A DNA stretch of 64,000 bases from Silurus meridionalis (Eukaryota; Chordata; Actinopteri; Siluriformes; Siluridae): positions 9,764,868 through 9,828,867 of the forward strand of contig NC_060899.1 in NCBI RefSeq assembly GCF_014805685.1. The letters are read 5' to 3'. The notes under the pieces were generated by a model, which made no database searches, had not been told where the DNA came from, and saw only the letters and a program-made list of their open reading frames with translations. The position numbers were made by a program, and so were the translations under genes. Below are positions 1 to 11,855 of this stretch, piece after piece (position 1 is the first letter of the stretch; the number at the start of each line of letters is the position of its first letter).

Positions 1-965
1 GTGAGGGTGGTGCAGGACATGTATGAGGACAGTGTGATAGCAGTGAAGTGTGCAGTAGGAATGACAGACTGGTTCAAAGTGGAGGTTGGACTGCATCAAG
101 GATCGGCTCTGGGCCCTTTCCTGTTTGCAAGTGGTGATGGACAGGTTGACAGACAAGGTCAGACAGGAGACTCCGTGGACTATGATGTTTGTGGATGATT
201 TTGTGATTATTGGTGAAAGTAGGGAGCAGGTTGAGAAGAGCCTGGAGAGGTGGAGGTACGTGCTGGAGAGAAGGGGAATGAAAGTTAGGAGTATGACAGA
301 GTACATGTGTGTGAATGAGAGGGAGGGCAGTGGAGTGGTGCGGTTGCAGGGAGAAGAGGTGGTGCAGGTGGAGGTGTTTAGGTACCTGGGTCAACAGTGC
401 CAAGTAATAGAGAGTGTGTTAGAGAAGTGAAGCAAGAGTGCAGGCAGGGCGGAGTGGGTGGAGAAGAGTGGCAGGATTTATTTGTGATAGAAGCGTATCT
501 GCCAAAGTGAAAGGGAACATTTATAGGACTTTTGTGAGACCTGCGATGTTGTATGGTTTAGAGACAGTGGCACTGAATAAAAGACAGGAGGTGGAGCTGG
601 AGGTAGCAGAGTGAAGATGTTGAAGTTTTTGTTGGGAGTGACGAGGATGGACAGGTTTAGAAATTAGTTTGTTAGAGGGACAGCGCATGTAGGATGTTTT
701 GGAAACAAGGTGAGGGAGGTGTGATTAAGATGGTTTGGACATGTGCAGAGGAGGGACATGGCGTATATTGGTAGGAGAATGCTGAGGATGAAGCCACCAG
801 GAAGGAGGAAAAGAGGAAGGCTAAGGAGGAGGTTTATGGATGTGGTGAGGGAGGACATGCAGGTGGTTGGGTTGAAAGAGGCAGATGTAGAGGACAGGGG
901 GGTATGAAAAAGGATGATCCGCTGTGGTGACCCCTAATGGGAGAAGCCGAAAGAAGAAGAAGACG
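1..965 (+). pseudogene. RTE-clade LINE, 3' end of reverse transcriptase, decayed
   Basis: This is the 3' part of a non-LTR retrotransposon that begins left of the window. Residues of RT motif B (LHQGSALGPFLF) are read at 1-198, and the catalytic box reads FVDD near 187-200 where FADD is usual. The C-terminal domain continues in broken frames (MLYGLE near 549, then RWFGHVQRR and the terminal RCGDP near 725-930). It ends in a short GAAGAAGA-type tail near 945-965, as RTE elements often do. Several frame changes and stops make it inactive. The clade call rests on the C-terminal motif order. A second copy lies at 11168-11735. Confidence 0.75.
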
Positions 966-1791
966 AAGATAAATTAAATTGAATCCTCAATCTCTGAATA
1001 CTCAAAGTTGTGAAGCTATGTTTATATTTTCTCCCTGTTGTTTTGTGTAACCGTTGTTAAGTTTGCATTACTCAGGAATATTGACATGAGAATCGTCATG
1101 TGGCTATTTCAATACTCTGAAGTCTTCCTGAACTTATGTTTTCATGATATTAGGAACGTTTTACCTGCTTTTTCATTATGCTTGTAAAATTATCACTAGG
1201 TCAAGTTCTGTATTTTCGGTTGACAATAACTCATATCTTGTTTTAATGCTGAAGATATTCTCTATATGTCTGATTATGGACGAATAGCATACTGGTGATC
1301 CTCATGTGTTTTTTTTATTTTGCTTTGTTATTTAAGGCAGAGTATGATATTATTTCTCCCTTAATTACAACCTTAAATGTTAACCACAGTAAGGATAGTG
1401 ACACTGAATCTGTTTTATATGTTAGTAAAAAATTGCAGATTGTTTAAGATATAAACTGGTAAAATTTATTACACTCGACCAACATGGGTCTGGGTTTAAA
1501 AACAGTAAAAATGAATAGATTGTATACTAATAGATATGAGTAGCTAGCTCTGTCATGTGCAATAACCGTAACCCATCTTATATTAGGAAAATGGTAGATA
1601 TGTTTATAAATTATTAAATAAATGTCTAAAATTATAAATAATAACAAAAAATGAACAAAAATAAAGAGTACATTGTGATGGCAGCCAATCTCACCAGCAC
1701 CATCTTGGTATCGCCATTTATTATTAGTTTTCACCAATGAAAACATTTGAGAGGAAAAATATAACAAAAAGCCTTAGGACTGTTGAGCAGG
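966..1791. other. AT-rich spacer, no feature seen
   Basis: About 0.8 kb of AT-rich sequence between the RTE fragment and a Tc1 element. I read all frames for spo11 exons upstream of position 4685 and saw none here. It probably belongs to a spo11 intron. Confidence 0.5.
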
Positions 1792-2157
1792 TACAAACCC
1801 GATTCCAAAAAAGTTGGGACCCTGTACAAATTGTGAATAAAAAAGAAATGCAATAATTTACAAATTTTATAACTTTTTTGTATTTTATTTACAATAGAAT
1901 ATATTGTATAACATATCAAATGTTGAAAGTGAGACATTTTGAAATGTCATGCCAAATATTGGCTTTTTTTGGATTTCATGAGAGCTACACATTCCAAGAA
2001 AGTTGGGACAGGTAGCAATAAGAGGCTGGAAAGGTTAAGGTTAAATGTACACATAAGGAACAGCTGAAGGATCAATTTGCAACTTATTAGGTCAATTGGC
2101 AACATGATTGGGTATAAAAAGAGCCTCTCAGAGTGGCAGTGTCTTTCAGAAGTCAAG

Positions 2158-2385
2158 ATGGGCAGAGGATCACCAATTCCCCCAATGCTGCGGCGAAAAA
2201 TAGTGGAGCAATATCAGAAAGGAGTTTCTCAGAGAAAAATTGCAAAGTGTTTGAAGTTATCATCATCTACAGTGCATAATATCATCCAAAGATTCAGAAA
2301 ATCTGAAACAATCTCTGTGCGTAAGGGTCAAGGCCGGAATACTATACTGGATGCCTGTGATCTTCGGGCCCTTAGACGGCACTGA
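2158..2385 (+). pseudogene. Tc1 transposase N-terminal DNA-binding domain fragment
   Basis: Open from ATG 2158 to a stop at 2383. It holds the paired-type helix-turn-helix that binds the terminal repeats. Tc1 transposases are about 340 residues, but this frame gives about 75 before a nonsense codon (RRH followed by stop). It lies inside the 1792-3197 element and is followed by out-of-frame remains of the catalytic domain. Confidence 0.7.
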
Positions 2386-2674
2386 ATCACATACAGGAAT
2401 GCTACTGTGATGGAAATCACAACATGGGCTCAGGAATACTTCCAGAAAACATTGTTGTTGAACACAATCCACCATGCTATTCACCGTTGCTGGCTAAAAC
2501 TCTATAAGTCAAAAACAAAGCAAGTTGTTATCAGCGCTCAGTTCAGAAGCCTGCATCTCTGATGGTATGGGGTTGCATGAGTGCGTGTGGCATGGGCAGC
2601 TTACACATCTGGAAAGGCACAATCAATGCTGAAAGGTATATCCAAGTGCTAGAACGATAAATGCTCCCATCCAG

Positions 2675-3001
2675 ATGTCGTCTCTTTCAGGGAAGACCTT
2701 GCATTCTCCAACATTACAATGCCAGACCACATACTGCATCAATTACAATTACAGAAGAAGGATCCATTTACTGAAATGGCCAGCCTGCAGTCCAGATCTT
2801 TCACCCATAGAAAACATTTGGCGCATCATAAAGAGAAAGATGCGACAAAGAAGACCTAAGACACTTGAGCAACTAGAAGCCTGTATTAGACAAGAATTGG
2901 ACTCCACAACTTGTCTCCTCAGTCCCCAGACATTTGCAGATTGTTATAAAAAGAGGGGATGCCACACAGTGGTAAACATGGCCTTGTCCCAACTTTTTTG
3001 A
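2675..3001 (+). pseudogene. Tc1 transposase C-terminal fragment
   Basis: Carries the region around the last catalytic Glu (CSPDLSPIENIWRIIKRKMR) and the C-terminal tail, ending just before the 3' terminal repeat. It is out of frame with the N-terminal piece and lacks the first Asp domain. The second Asp region (normally DNARPHT) is only partly readable because of a small deletion. Confidence 0.65.
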
Positions 3002-3199
3002 AATGTGTTGATGCCATGAAATTAAAAATCAACTTATTTTTCCCTTAAAATTATAAATTTTCTCAGTTTAAACATTTGATATGTCATCTATGTTGTATTC
3101 TGAATAAAATGTTGACATTTGAAACTTCCATATCATTGCATTCTGTTTTTATTTATAATTTGTATAGTGTCCCAACTGTTATGGAATCGGGTTTGTAGA

Positions 3200-3476
3200 A
3201 TTTTGCATTAGACTCAAGTGGGACAACATTCCTCTCCCAGAACTCCAAAGGGTATGCTACACAGTGGTAAACATGGCCCTGTTCCAAGTTTTTGAAAGTG
3301 TGTGGCAGCCATCAAATTCAAAATTACCTTATTTTTTTCTACAAAAATTATACATCTACACTGTTAAAACATTTATGTTTTCTACAGTCTATTGCGAAAT
3401 AAATGTGGGCTTGCAGTGCATTCTGTTTTATTTACATTTCAAACCCTCCAGATTTTTTGAGATTAGGGTTCTACTT
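3200..3476 (+). mobile_element. Tc1-like 3' fragment (second, related copy)
   Basis: A diverged copy of the same or a sister Tc1 family lies immediately downstream. It has the WDNIPLPELQ-like segment followed by a match to the MVNMALFQVF tail also seen at the end of the preceding element, then 3' UTR-like sequence ending near the GATTAGGGTT at about 3470. It has no 5' part, so it is a truncated relic. Confidence 0.55.
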
Positions 3477-3487
3477 GACTGCTCATA

Positions 3488-3513
3488 ATGATAATAATAA
3501 TAATAATAATAAG
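3488..3513. repeat. (TAA)n microsatellite
   Basis: About eight ATA/TAA units in tandem. Confidence 0.9.
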
Positions 3514-3769
3514 AGGGCATTGCAATTGTGAATACAAAGAACAGCATTTAAACAGCCCAATAAAACAAAACGTGGACTTAAATTATTGCATAATAGGTTA
3601 TTGTAATTGATCTTTCAGTCACTGATATATCCTATCCTAGAACCACCTATCAAAAGTTGAAAAACATCTATTCTTTTTAGTTCTTTTAAGACACATGCAT
3701 GTTCTATTTGTTTATATGCTGCAAACCAGTAAAATGCAAAAACACAAGAACAGTCTTTTGGACAATAAT

Positions 3770-4235
3770 GACTGAGAGACAGTTATGTGGACAGATGAGT
3801 TAAAATTTTACATTTTTGGCTTTAACAGAAAGATTTGTGTAAGAGAGAGAACAAGAAAGATGATGTTACCAGACTTCCTAACACCCACAGTCAAACAAAG
3901 AGGTGGAAGGTTAATAGTTTGGGGATGTTTTGGAGCAAGTAAGGTTGAAGATGTATTCCAGGTAAAAGGAATACTGAACTCAATAGCTACCATTCCATAC
4001 TTCATCACTTTGCAATTTCATCTTAAATGAGTTTCATTGGAACCTCACTATAAAAGATCAAAGTGTTGATCAAGATCAAAGAGTTGATGAAATATTATTT
4101 CCTGGAATGGCCTGTCCATTCACTTGACCTAAATCCTATTGAACTGCTGTGAGATTAACTTGAATTAAAGATCAGAAAGAAACAAGAAACAACAATGGAC
4201 ACCTTTAGCAACCTTTACACAATGCACATCAAAAA
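3770..4235 (+). pseudogene. Tc1 transposase catalytic-domain fossil
   Basis: Contains the first catalytic Asp motif (MWTDELKFYIFG at 3785), the downstream QRGGRLIVWGCFGA block, and, after frame breaks, a [17 protein letters not shown] sequence near 4110-4150 carrying the final Glu. It is an old, diverged Tc1 copy with no visible terminal repeats. It sits between Tc1 relics and the spo11 exons. Confidence 0.65.
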
Positions 4236-4684
4236 TTCATTGTAAAAGACCAGCAGGCACAGATCTGTGCTGGTCTTATATTACTTTATATTAGATTTGT
4301 GCCATAGATCTTTACAAATCCTAAAGATTGAAGAGAAGCTTATTCTTACTCTGCAGAGATAGAATAGTTCAGCAATACAGTAGCCCATGCAAGGTGTACC
4401 TCTTTTATGATGGAAATGAAAAATCAGTACTTCACCTCTTACAATATAATATAAAACATAATAGGATACTGTACAAAGAGTGTATATGAATTTTTATATT
4501 TTCACATTATAACAGCATCAGAAGGTGGCTCTTTATAACCTTAACACTTCAAATAACAAACACTTACAGAATCATTTCAAAAGACTTATTAAAGAAACAA
4601 AATATAACAAGACATTCAACACCAACGATAATGAGACATCTAGTAGAAAGTTCTTAAATACTTACATTTCTCTGTGGATGTTAG
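4236..4684. other. AT-rich intron sequence of spo11
   Basis: No coding or repeat feature recognised. It ends with the acceptor TTAG at 4681-4684 that precedes the first visible spo11 exon. The exon that should precede it (Toprim VEKDA-type motif) is not found here and must lie left of the window. Confidence 0.5.
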
Positions 4685-4784
4685 GGAAAAGGTGTACCAG
4701 ATGTCAACAGCAGGCTAATGGTGAAGAAACTATGGGAGACCCTGCATATCCCTGTATTTGCCTTGATGGATGCTGACCCACATG
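4685..4784 (+). CDS. spo11: spo11 coding exon with Toprim D-x-D motif
   Basis: Spo11 is the meiotic topoisomerase-VI-A-like protein that makes the double-strand breaks starting homologous recombination. This 100-nt exon translates as GKGVPDVNSRLMV..., then ...LHIPVFALMDADPHG, very close to the known vertebrate segment (GKGVPDLNTRLLV, FTLVDADPHG). The D-A-D of DADPHG is the metal-binding Toprim motif. The acceptor is TTAG/GG and the donor G/GTAGTA. It ends in phase 1 and joins exactly to the next exon to complete the Gly codon. The upstream exons with the catalytic Tyr and the Toprim Glu are outside the window. The reading frame is intact, with no sign of pseudogene decay. Confidence 0.93.
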
Positions 4785-5024
4785 GTAGTATTTTATGCAT
4801 TAGGTACAGGTGCAATTTTATTGATAGTGACAACAATTAAAAAAGTCAGTGATATGGTATGTAGGTAGAAATGTTTTCCTTTATTACCGAAGATAATGAA
4901 TAATGACCTAAATTCTAAACTAAATTAGAAGAAATGAAATAAAGAGTTTATCTGGCAAACAATGTTTGTTTATATATAATGTAGAAATGCTGTTTCTTTC
5001 TTTTCCTCCTTTTCCCCAACCCAG

Positions 5025-5062
5025 GGATTGAAATCATGTGCATTTATAAGTATGGATCAATT
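5025..5062 (+). CDS. spo11: spo11 coding exon (38 nt)
   Basis: Small exon bounded by a strong polypyrimidine-AG acceptor (CCCAACCCAG) and a consensus donor GTAAGT. With the split Gly codon it encodes GIEIMCIYKYGSI, matching the conserved vertebrate stretch (GIEIMCIYKYGS) right after the Toprim DADPH. The intron before it is 240 bp. It ends in phase 0. It is too short to be found without knowing the protein, but the residue match and both splice sites make the call firm. Confidence 0.93.
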
Positions 5063-5646
5063 GTAAGTATGGCCTGCTAAAGTACTGTAACATTGCATTG
5101 TATTAAATCAACACATGCATGTGGTATCCTAAGCTTGTGTTCATGAAGATAAATCACAATACTTATATTTGTAAGGTTACCACAGTATACAATCTATACT
5201 TTCCAGTTTAGTCTCAAATATGCACAATTCATCTCTAAATGATTAATTCAGAGTTTGATTGACCTTTCAAATATTTTTTCCTAATTTTTGATTTTAGCAT
5301 AATTAGGGGTCTAAGAGGTGCAGTTGTATATACTTGTATAGTCATTTTTATCTTTACTGCTATTTAAAACATCACTCTAAACAGTAAAGCCTAGTGAAGA
5401 TTAAAACGTACATTCAATTATTTACTGTGAATGTTCTTGTTACCATTAAATCTCTGAATGTATAAAATTGTTGATTGATATAAGAATGCTAATCACAATG
5501 GTGTTTAATGGTGTTTGTTTTAGATGTAAGTACTTGCAACATTTTAATTGCTTAATTTTATGCTTTAGTTTGTACTGCTTCCTTTTTTTGCACTGAACTT
5601 TAATTATTAAAATAGACTTAAGATTTAAACTTTCTTTTGTCCCCAG

Positions 5647-5723
5647 TCAATGGCATTTGAAGCCCCCACTCTGACTGTGTCATCAATGCTCTGGCTGGGA
5701 CTGTTACCTTCAGACATTGAAAG
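5647..5723 (+). CDS. spo11: spo11 coding exon (77 nt)
   Basis: Acceptor TTTGTCCCCAG, donor AAAG/GTTTGA. It encodes SMAFEAPTLTVSSMLWLGLL followed by PSDIE, the counterpart of the vertebrate block SMSFEAHHLTVPAIRWLGLLPSD. It ends in phase 2 (AG + C of the next exon gives Ser). The following intron is 10,028 bp and is filled by transposons. The donor GTTTGA is weaker than the others in this gene. Confidence 0.92.
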
Positions 5724-5889
5724 GTTTGAAAAATGTGATACACAAAACAATTTTTATATTAATTTTTTTTCTATCCATTTCTAATCAAATCTATCATATG
5801 GTTGTGTGATATAAATTATTCTAAAATGTTTAAATAGTTAGAGTTTCTCGAAATATAGATAAGTTTAATCTTTACAATCACTTATTAAA
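5724..5889. other. start of the 10-kb spo11 intron
   Basis: Short AT-rich stretch between the spo11 donor and a Tc1 fossil. Nothing else is seen. Confidence 0.5.
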
Positions 5890-6560
5890 AATGCTCTAGC
5901 AAGTAATGAAAAAACTTTGCAGTAGGGATATACAAATCATATCAGCACAAACAGATCTTACTAACTGTCAAGCATGGTGGTTGAGGGGTAATGATTTCAG
6001 TTTGTTTATTTGGCCACAGAACCCAGGCAACTTGCAGTTGAGTTGGTCATGCAAATTGATAATTTACTCTTCTGTAATCCAAAGTATTCTTGAGTCAAAT
6101 GTAAGGCCATTTGTCCGTCAGATCAGACAGCTTAATCTTGGCCAAAATTGGGTCAATGATCCTAAGGACAATGATCCTAAGCACATCAGCAAACCTATGC
6201 AAACAGAAAAAGATAGGCTAAAATGACAGAATCAAGGTGCTGCAGTGGGCCAGTCAAAGTTTAAAGAACTTGACTGAAATGCTGTGGAAGGACATTAAGA
6301 AAGCTGTGCATAAACATATGCCTGCAAACCTCATTTAACTTAAGAAATGATAAGAAGAGTGAGGCAAAATTATGTGAGCGACCGATAAAGTAATACAAAA
6401 CATTACTATTTCATGTTATAAATCATAAGGTGTTGATTTTTTTAATAATAAATAATTACACCTTGTAAAATCTCATGTTGTTTATTTGAGGTTGTATTTA
6501 CTTAAGACCTGATAAGGACCACTTGATTTTTATTATGTGCTGATATGGAAAACCATAGGA
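5890..6560 (+). pseudogene. ancient Tc1-like element fossil
   Basis: Degenerate transposase sequence is readable in shifting frames: the HGG(S/N)-like block and FIWPQNPGNLQLS near 5960-6045, NDPKHISKPMQTEK at 6178-6210 (second catalytic Asp region, DNDPKHTSK in active Tc1), then AVGQSKFKELD and an E-M-L-W-like region to about 6310. A 3' UTR-like AT tail follows. It has no open frame and no clear terminal repeats, so it is older than the Tc1 copies at 1.8 and 9.1 kb. Confidence 0.6.
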
Positions 6561-6649
6561 TTAGCAAATTATATATACAGGTAATATGCAACTGGCAATA
6601 GAGATACATCGTTAGATCGAAAAATCACAAGTTGAACCATTGTAAATCT

Positions 6650-7615
<966 letters not shown>

Positions 7616-7629
7616 ATATATATATAAAA

Positions 7630-8163
7630 GCACATAGCACGCGGAACGTGGGATGAGCAGCAAAAGCATAGAATGAACAACGGCAGGATCGGGGGAATCC
7701 GCGATACGCTTTGGGAAGAAAAGCGCAGCCGTTGATAGAGTGCCGGTGGGAAGGCATGTACCGGGATACGCATGAGCGATAACAACGACCGCCGTGAACC
7801 AACATATACCAACAATAACGGACGGTGAGAGTGTGGAAGTTTAAATAGGAGCTGGTGATGAGTGCTAAACGAGCACCATATGTGCGCGATTGAAGCCGGG
7901 AGTTTCAGAGAAAGCGGCCGAGAAAACACCTGACACGCCGAAGGCATGCCTTCATCAAACAAATCGCGGCAACACTGTTGTGTAAAAAAAAAACCTCCAA
8001 AAACACGTGCATGCACATTCTCATTTATTACCGCACATCATGTACATAAAGAAATTTCAAGCACGTTAATATATTGCCGCCATATTGATTTTCGTTTATC
8101 TCGATCATCGGTTATCTCGATGCTTTTTGGCAACCCCCTAGGACATCGACATAACCGGGTTCC

Positions 8164-8167
<4 letters not shown>
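7630..8167 (+). mobile_element. pogo/Tigger-like non-autonomous element carrying an LTR-like module, copy A (5' truncated)
   Basis: The right end (TCGACATAACCGGGTTCCACTG) matches the right end of the longer copy at 15951-16904. The left about 340 bp, including the left terminal repeat, is missing. Most of the body (7630-7950) is the same LTR-like module found in copies B and C, in minus orientation, including a TATTTAAA promoter-like box (reverse strand, near 7840). The module is truncated just before its GGATTCCTGACA end. No coding frame is recognised. Confidence 0.6.

Positions 8168-8254
<87 letters not shown>
8166..8254. repeat. (TG)n(TA)n compound microsatellite
   Basis: About 26 TG units followed by about 18 TA units, starting directly at the end of the Tigger-like element. 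Confidence 0.95.
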
Positions 8255-8255
<1 letters not shown>

Positions 8256-8259
<4 letters not shown>

Positions 8260-8900
8260 ATCAATACTATAAAAAAGCGCAATATAACATGCATAGCATT
8301 ACAAAAAAAAAAATATAGCATGGCATTACAGAGAGAGGCATTTCGCATATGAAGGGTGAATACTATTTTAATAAAGTAAGCTCCAAACCTCTACACTGCA
8401 AGTGTGCCAGCTACATCATCTGGAGCAGTGCACAATCAATATTTGTCTAATAACATGACAAAAACATCAAAAATTAAATAAAATACAACCTACTCACCAA
8501 AGATGCATGCTCATAATTTGCACCGCTCCTCAGAGGCTGTAAGCCAGTGGTACCGCTTATATTTTCTGGTCTGGACATGAAAAACAAACCCTTTCCCAGG
8601 CTGAGACAAGCTAGCTAGCTTTGGAGTTTGCCGACCTCTCCTCACAATGTCTAGCTTTTCTTGAATATGGATTTTTAAGTATGTCTGAGACCAAATCAAT
8701 TTATTTTTCCTCTATAGGCATAAAAATGTCTAATGTGTGCAGAGTGCTATGGTCATGTTTTGCTAGTTGAACTTGGCTGTAAGCGTTTCCCTCTGACCAG
8801 CCAACCAGAGGACAAAAAAATGCTGACGCTATTCTGGGCCAGCTAGCTGGCCCTGTGAGGTGAATTTGAAATCTGATTGGTTAAAGAAACAGACTCATTT
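8256..8900 (-). pseudogene. hAT-type element fragment with TTF zinc-finger exon (minus)
   Basis: The minus-strand frame at 8511-8699 reads TYLKIHIQEKLDIVRRGRQ, then PGKGFVFHVQ and YHWLTASEERCKL. This is the pattern of the TTF-type zinc finger at the N terminus of many ZMYM1-like hAT transposases. The frame stops at the second half of the finger. The same sequence appears in the opposite orientation at 14806-15590, so the two form inverted arms 6 kb apart around a stack of other elements. No terminal repeats are identified. Confidence 0.5.
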
Positions 8901-9120
8901 CTTATAGAGACTAAGGTACGGACTGTTGGGAATAAATTAATACAATTTTATCGAACAAATATTAGAATGACGGCCCACTGTTAAATATATATATACAGTA
9001 CAGACCACAAGTTTGGACACACCTTCTAATTCAAAGAGTTTTCTTTATTTTCATGACTATGAAAATTGTAGATTCACACTGAAGGCATCAAAACTATGAA
9101 TTAACACATTTGGAATTATA

Positions 9121-10678
9121 CAGGGAGTGCAGAATTATTAGGCAAATGAGTATTTTGACCACATCATCCTCGTTATGCATGTTGTCTTACTCCAAGCTGT
9201 ATAGGCTGGAAAGCCTACTACCAATTAAGCATATTAGGTGATGTGCATCTCTGTAATGAGAAGGGGTGTGGTCTAATGACATCAACACCCTATATCAGGT
9301 GTGCATAATTATTAGGCAACTTCCTTTCCTTTGGCAAAATGGGTCAAAAGAAGGACTTGACAAGCTCAGAAAAGTCAAAAATAGTGAGATATATTGCAGA
9401 GGGATGCAGCAGTCTTAAAATAGCCAAGCTTCTGAAGCGTGATCATCGAACAATCAAGCGTTTCATTCAAAATAGTCGACAGGGTCGCAAGAAGCGTGGA
9501 AAAACCAAGGCGCAAAATAACTGCCCGTGAACTGAGAAAAGTCAAGCGTGCAGCTGCCAAGATGCCACTTGCCACCAGTTTGGCCATATTTCAGAGCTGC
9601 AACATCACTGGAGTGCCCAAAAGCACAAGGTGTGCAATACTCAGAGACATGGCCAAGGTAAGAAAGGCAGAAAGTCGACCACCACTGAACAAGACACACA
9701 AGCTGAAAGCGTCAAGACTGGGCCAAGAAATATCTCAAGACTGATTTTTCTAAGGTTTTATGGACTGATGAAATGAGAGTGAGTCTTGATGGGCCAGATG
9801 GATGGGCCCGTGGCTGGATTGGTAAAGGGCAGAGAGCTCCAGTCCGACTCAGGCGCCAGCAAGGTGGAGGTGGAGTACTGGTTTGGGCTGGTATCATCAA
9901 AGATGAGCTTGTGGGGCCTTTTCGGGTTGAGGATGGAGTCAAGCTGAACTCCCAGTCCTACTGCCAGTTTCTGGAAGACACCTTCTTCAAGCAGTGGTAC
10001 AGGAAGAAGTCTGCATCCTTCAAGAAAAACATGATTTTCATGCAGGACAATGCTCCATCACACACGTCCAAGTACTCCACAGCGTGGCTGGCAAGAAAGG
10101 GTATAAAAGAAGAAAATCTAATGATATGGCCTCCTTGTTCACCTGATCTGAACCCCATTGAGAACCTGTGGTCCATCATCAAATGTGCGATTTACAAGGA
10201 GGGAAAACAGTACACCTCTCTGAACAGTGTCTGGGAGGCTGTGGTTGCTGCTGCACGCAATGTTGATGGTGAACAGATCAAAACACTGACAGAATCCATG
10301 GATGGCAGGCTTTTGAGTGTCCTTGCAAAGAAAGGTGGCTATATTGGTCACTGATTTGTTTTTGTTTGGTTTTTGAATGTCAGAAATGTATATTTGTGAA
10401 TGTTGAGATGTTATATTGGTTTCACTGGTAAAAATAAATAATTGAAATGGGTATGAATTTGTTTTTTGTTGTTGCCTAATAATTATGCACAGTAATAGTC
10501 ACCTGCACACACAGATATCCCCTAAAATAGCTAAAACTAAAACTACTTCCAAAAATATTCAGCTTTGATATTAATGAGTTTTTTGTGTTCATTGAGAACA
10601 TGGTTGTTGTTCAAATTAAATCCTCAAATAAAATTAATCCTCAAAAATACAACTTGCCTAATAATTCTGCACTCCCTG
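9121..10678 (+). mobile_element. young, nearly intact Tc1/mariner element (DD37E spacing)
   Basis: 1558-bp element with terminal repeats CAGGGAGTGCAGAATTATTA and the exact inverse TAATAATTCTGCACTCCCTG, flanked by TA on both sides (9119-9120 and 10679-10680). Subterminal direct motifs of AATTATTAGGCAAC type recur inside both ends. It carries one transposase gene (9339-10354) broken only by two small frameshifts. The perfect termini and mild damage suggest recent mobility of the family. It sits inside the outer Tc1 at 8996-11106. Confidence 0.9.
9339..10354 (+). pseudogene. Tc1/mariner transposase, two frameshifts
   Basis: The gene starts MGQKKDLTSSEKSK with a helix-turn-helix (CSSLKIAKLLKRDHRTIKRF), then an RKITARELR second DNA-binding part. 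The catalytic domain has WTDE (first Asp, near 9765), the GGGGVLVWAGI block, MQDNAPSHTSK (second Asp) and [12 protein letters not shown] (Glu). I count 37 residues between the second Asp and the Glu, against 34 in classical Tc1. Reading moves from frame 0 to frame 1 near 9500 and to frame 2 near 9705, each explained by a 1-2 nt indel. The last part (9773-10354, 193 residues) is fully open. Its full length would be about 340 residues, normal for the family. Confidence 0.85.
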
Positions 10679-11103
10679 TATATGGAATTATATACATAAC
10701 AAAAAAGTGTGAAACAACTGAAAAATGTCATATTCTAGGTTCTTCAAAGTAGCCACCTTTTGCTTTGATTACTGCTTTGCACACTCTTGGCATTCTCTTG
10801 ATGAGCTTCAAGAGGTAGTCACCTGAAATGGTCTTCCAACAGTCTTGAAGGAGTTCCCCGAGAGATGCTTGGCACTTGTTGGCCCTTTTGCCTTCACTCT
10901 GTGGTCCAGCTCACCCCTAAACCATCTTGATTGGGTTCAGGTCCGGTGACTGTGAAGGCCAGGTCATCTGGCACAGCACCCCATCACTCTCCTTCTTGGT
11001 CAAATAGCCCTTGATGCCTTCAGTGTGACTCTACAATTTTCATAGTCATGAAAATAAAGAAAACTCTTTGAATGAGAAGGTGTGTCCAAACTTTTGGTCT
11101 GTA

Positions 11104-11106
<3 letters not shown>

Positions 11107-11167
<61 letters not shown>
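11107..11167. repeat. (TA)n microsatellite
   Basis: Pure TA tract between the outer Tc1 end and an RTE LINE fragment. Confidence 0.95.
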
Positions 11168-11170
<3 letters not shown>

Positions 11171-11735
11171 GAAAGTCAGTAGGAGTAGACAAAGTACATG
11201 TGTGTGAATGGGAGGGAGGAGGGTGGAGAAGAGTGGCAGGAATGATGTGTGATAGAAGGGTATCTGCCAGAGTAAAATAGAAAGTTTATAGGACTGTGGT
11301 GAGACCTGCTATGTTGTATGGTTTAGAGACAGTGGCATTGAGTAAAAGACAAGAGGTGGAGCTGGAAGTAGCAGAGCTGAAGATGTTGAGGTTTTCGTTG
11401 GGACTGACGAGGATGGACAGGATTAAAAATGAGTTTATCAGAGGGACAGCGAATGTAGTTTTGGAGACAAGGTGAGGGAGGCGCGATTGAAATGGTTTGG
11501 ACATGTGCAGAGGAGAGACATGGTGTATATCGGTAGGAGAATGCTGAGGATGGAGCCAACAGGAGGGAGGAAAAGAGAAAGACAAAGGAGAAGGTTTATG
11601 GACATGGTGAGGGAGGATATGCAGGTGGTTAGTTTGAAAAAGGCAGATGTAGAGGACAGCAGGGTATGGAGACGGATGATCCGCTGTGGAGACCCCTAAT
11701 GGGAGAACCCGAAAGAAGAAGACAACGATGACTGG
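11168..11735 (+). pseudogene. RTE-clade LINE 3' fragment, second copy
   Basis: 5'-truncated copy of the family at 1-965. The frame at 11472-11699 reads EARLKWFGHVQRRDMVYIGR and ends RMIRCGDP, the RTE C-terminal domain. Upstream, the LYGLETV and MLRFSLG-like parts are in other frames with a small deletion near 11460. It ends in GAAAGAAGAAGACAACGA. Truncation at the 5' side is normal for LINE copies. Confidence 0.75.
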
Positions 11736-11855
11736 GTCATATTTATTTATTTATATTTTTATATTTATTTACCTGTACCTGTAATTTACTGACTTACATT
11801 TACAACCTAAATTCTGATATTTGTTCCTATAAATTGTATTGATTTATTCCCAACA
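11736..11855. other. short unassigned spacer
   Basis: AT-rich sequence up to the terminal repeat of the Academ-like element. The last bases (AACA) form its candidate target duplication. Confidence 0.4.

Larger units (their letters stand above)
1792..3197 (+). mobile_element. Tc1-like DNA transposon with internal deletions
   Basis: The ends are near-perfect inverted repeats (TACAAACCCGATTCC at the left, GGAATCGGGTTTGTA at the right) with TA at both borders, as expected for Tc1/mariner. The transposase start is clear at 2158 (MGRGSPIPPMLRRK), with a helix-turn-helix region (KGVSQRKIAKCLKLSS). The catalytic part is damaged: sequence between about 2520 and 2525, which should encode the first catalytic Asp region, is missing, and smaller deletions occur near 2750 and 2905. 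The C-terminal motif PDLSPIENIW is present. At 1.4 kb it is shorter than a full Tc1. It is an immobile relic in a spo11 intron. Confidence 0.85.
8996..11106 (-). mobile_element. Tc1-like element, internally deleted, interrupted by another Tc1
   Basis: Outer element with inverted ends: CAGTACAGACCACAAGTTTG at the left, CAAACTTTTGGTCTGTACTC at the right, each continuing into AAGGTGTGTCC-type and AAAACTCTTTGAATGAG-type arms, flanked by TA. The right half (10681-11040) encodes on the minus strand degraded Tc1 transposase C-terminal sequence (PEPNQDGL, then VIKAKGGYFEEP). Most of the transposase gene is deleted, so it is MITE-like. At 9121 it was itself hit by a younger Tc1, fixing the order of insertion. 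Confidence 0.75.
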
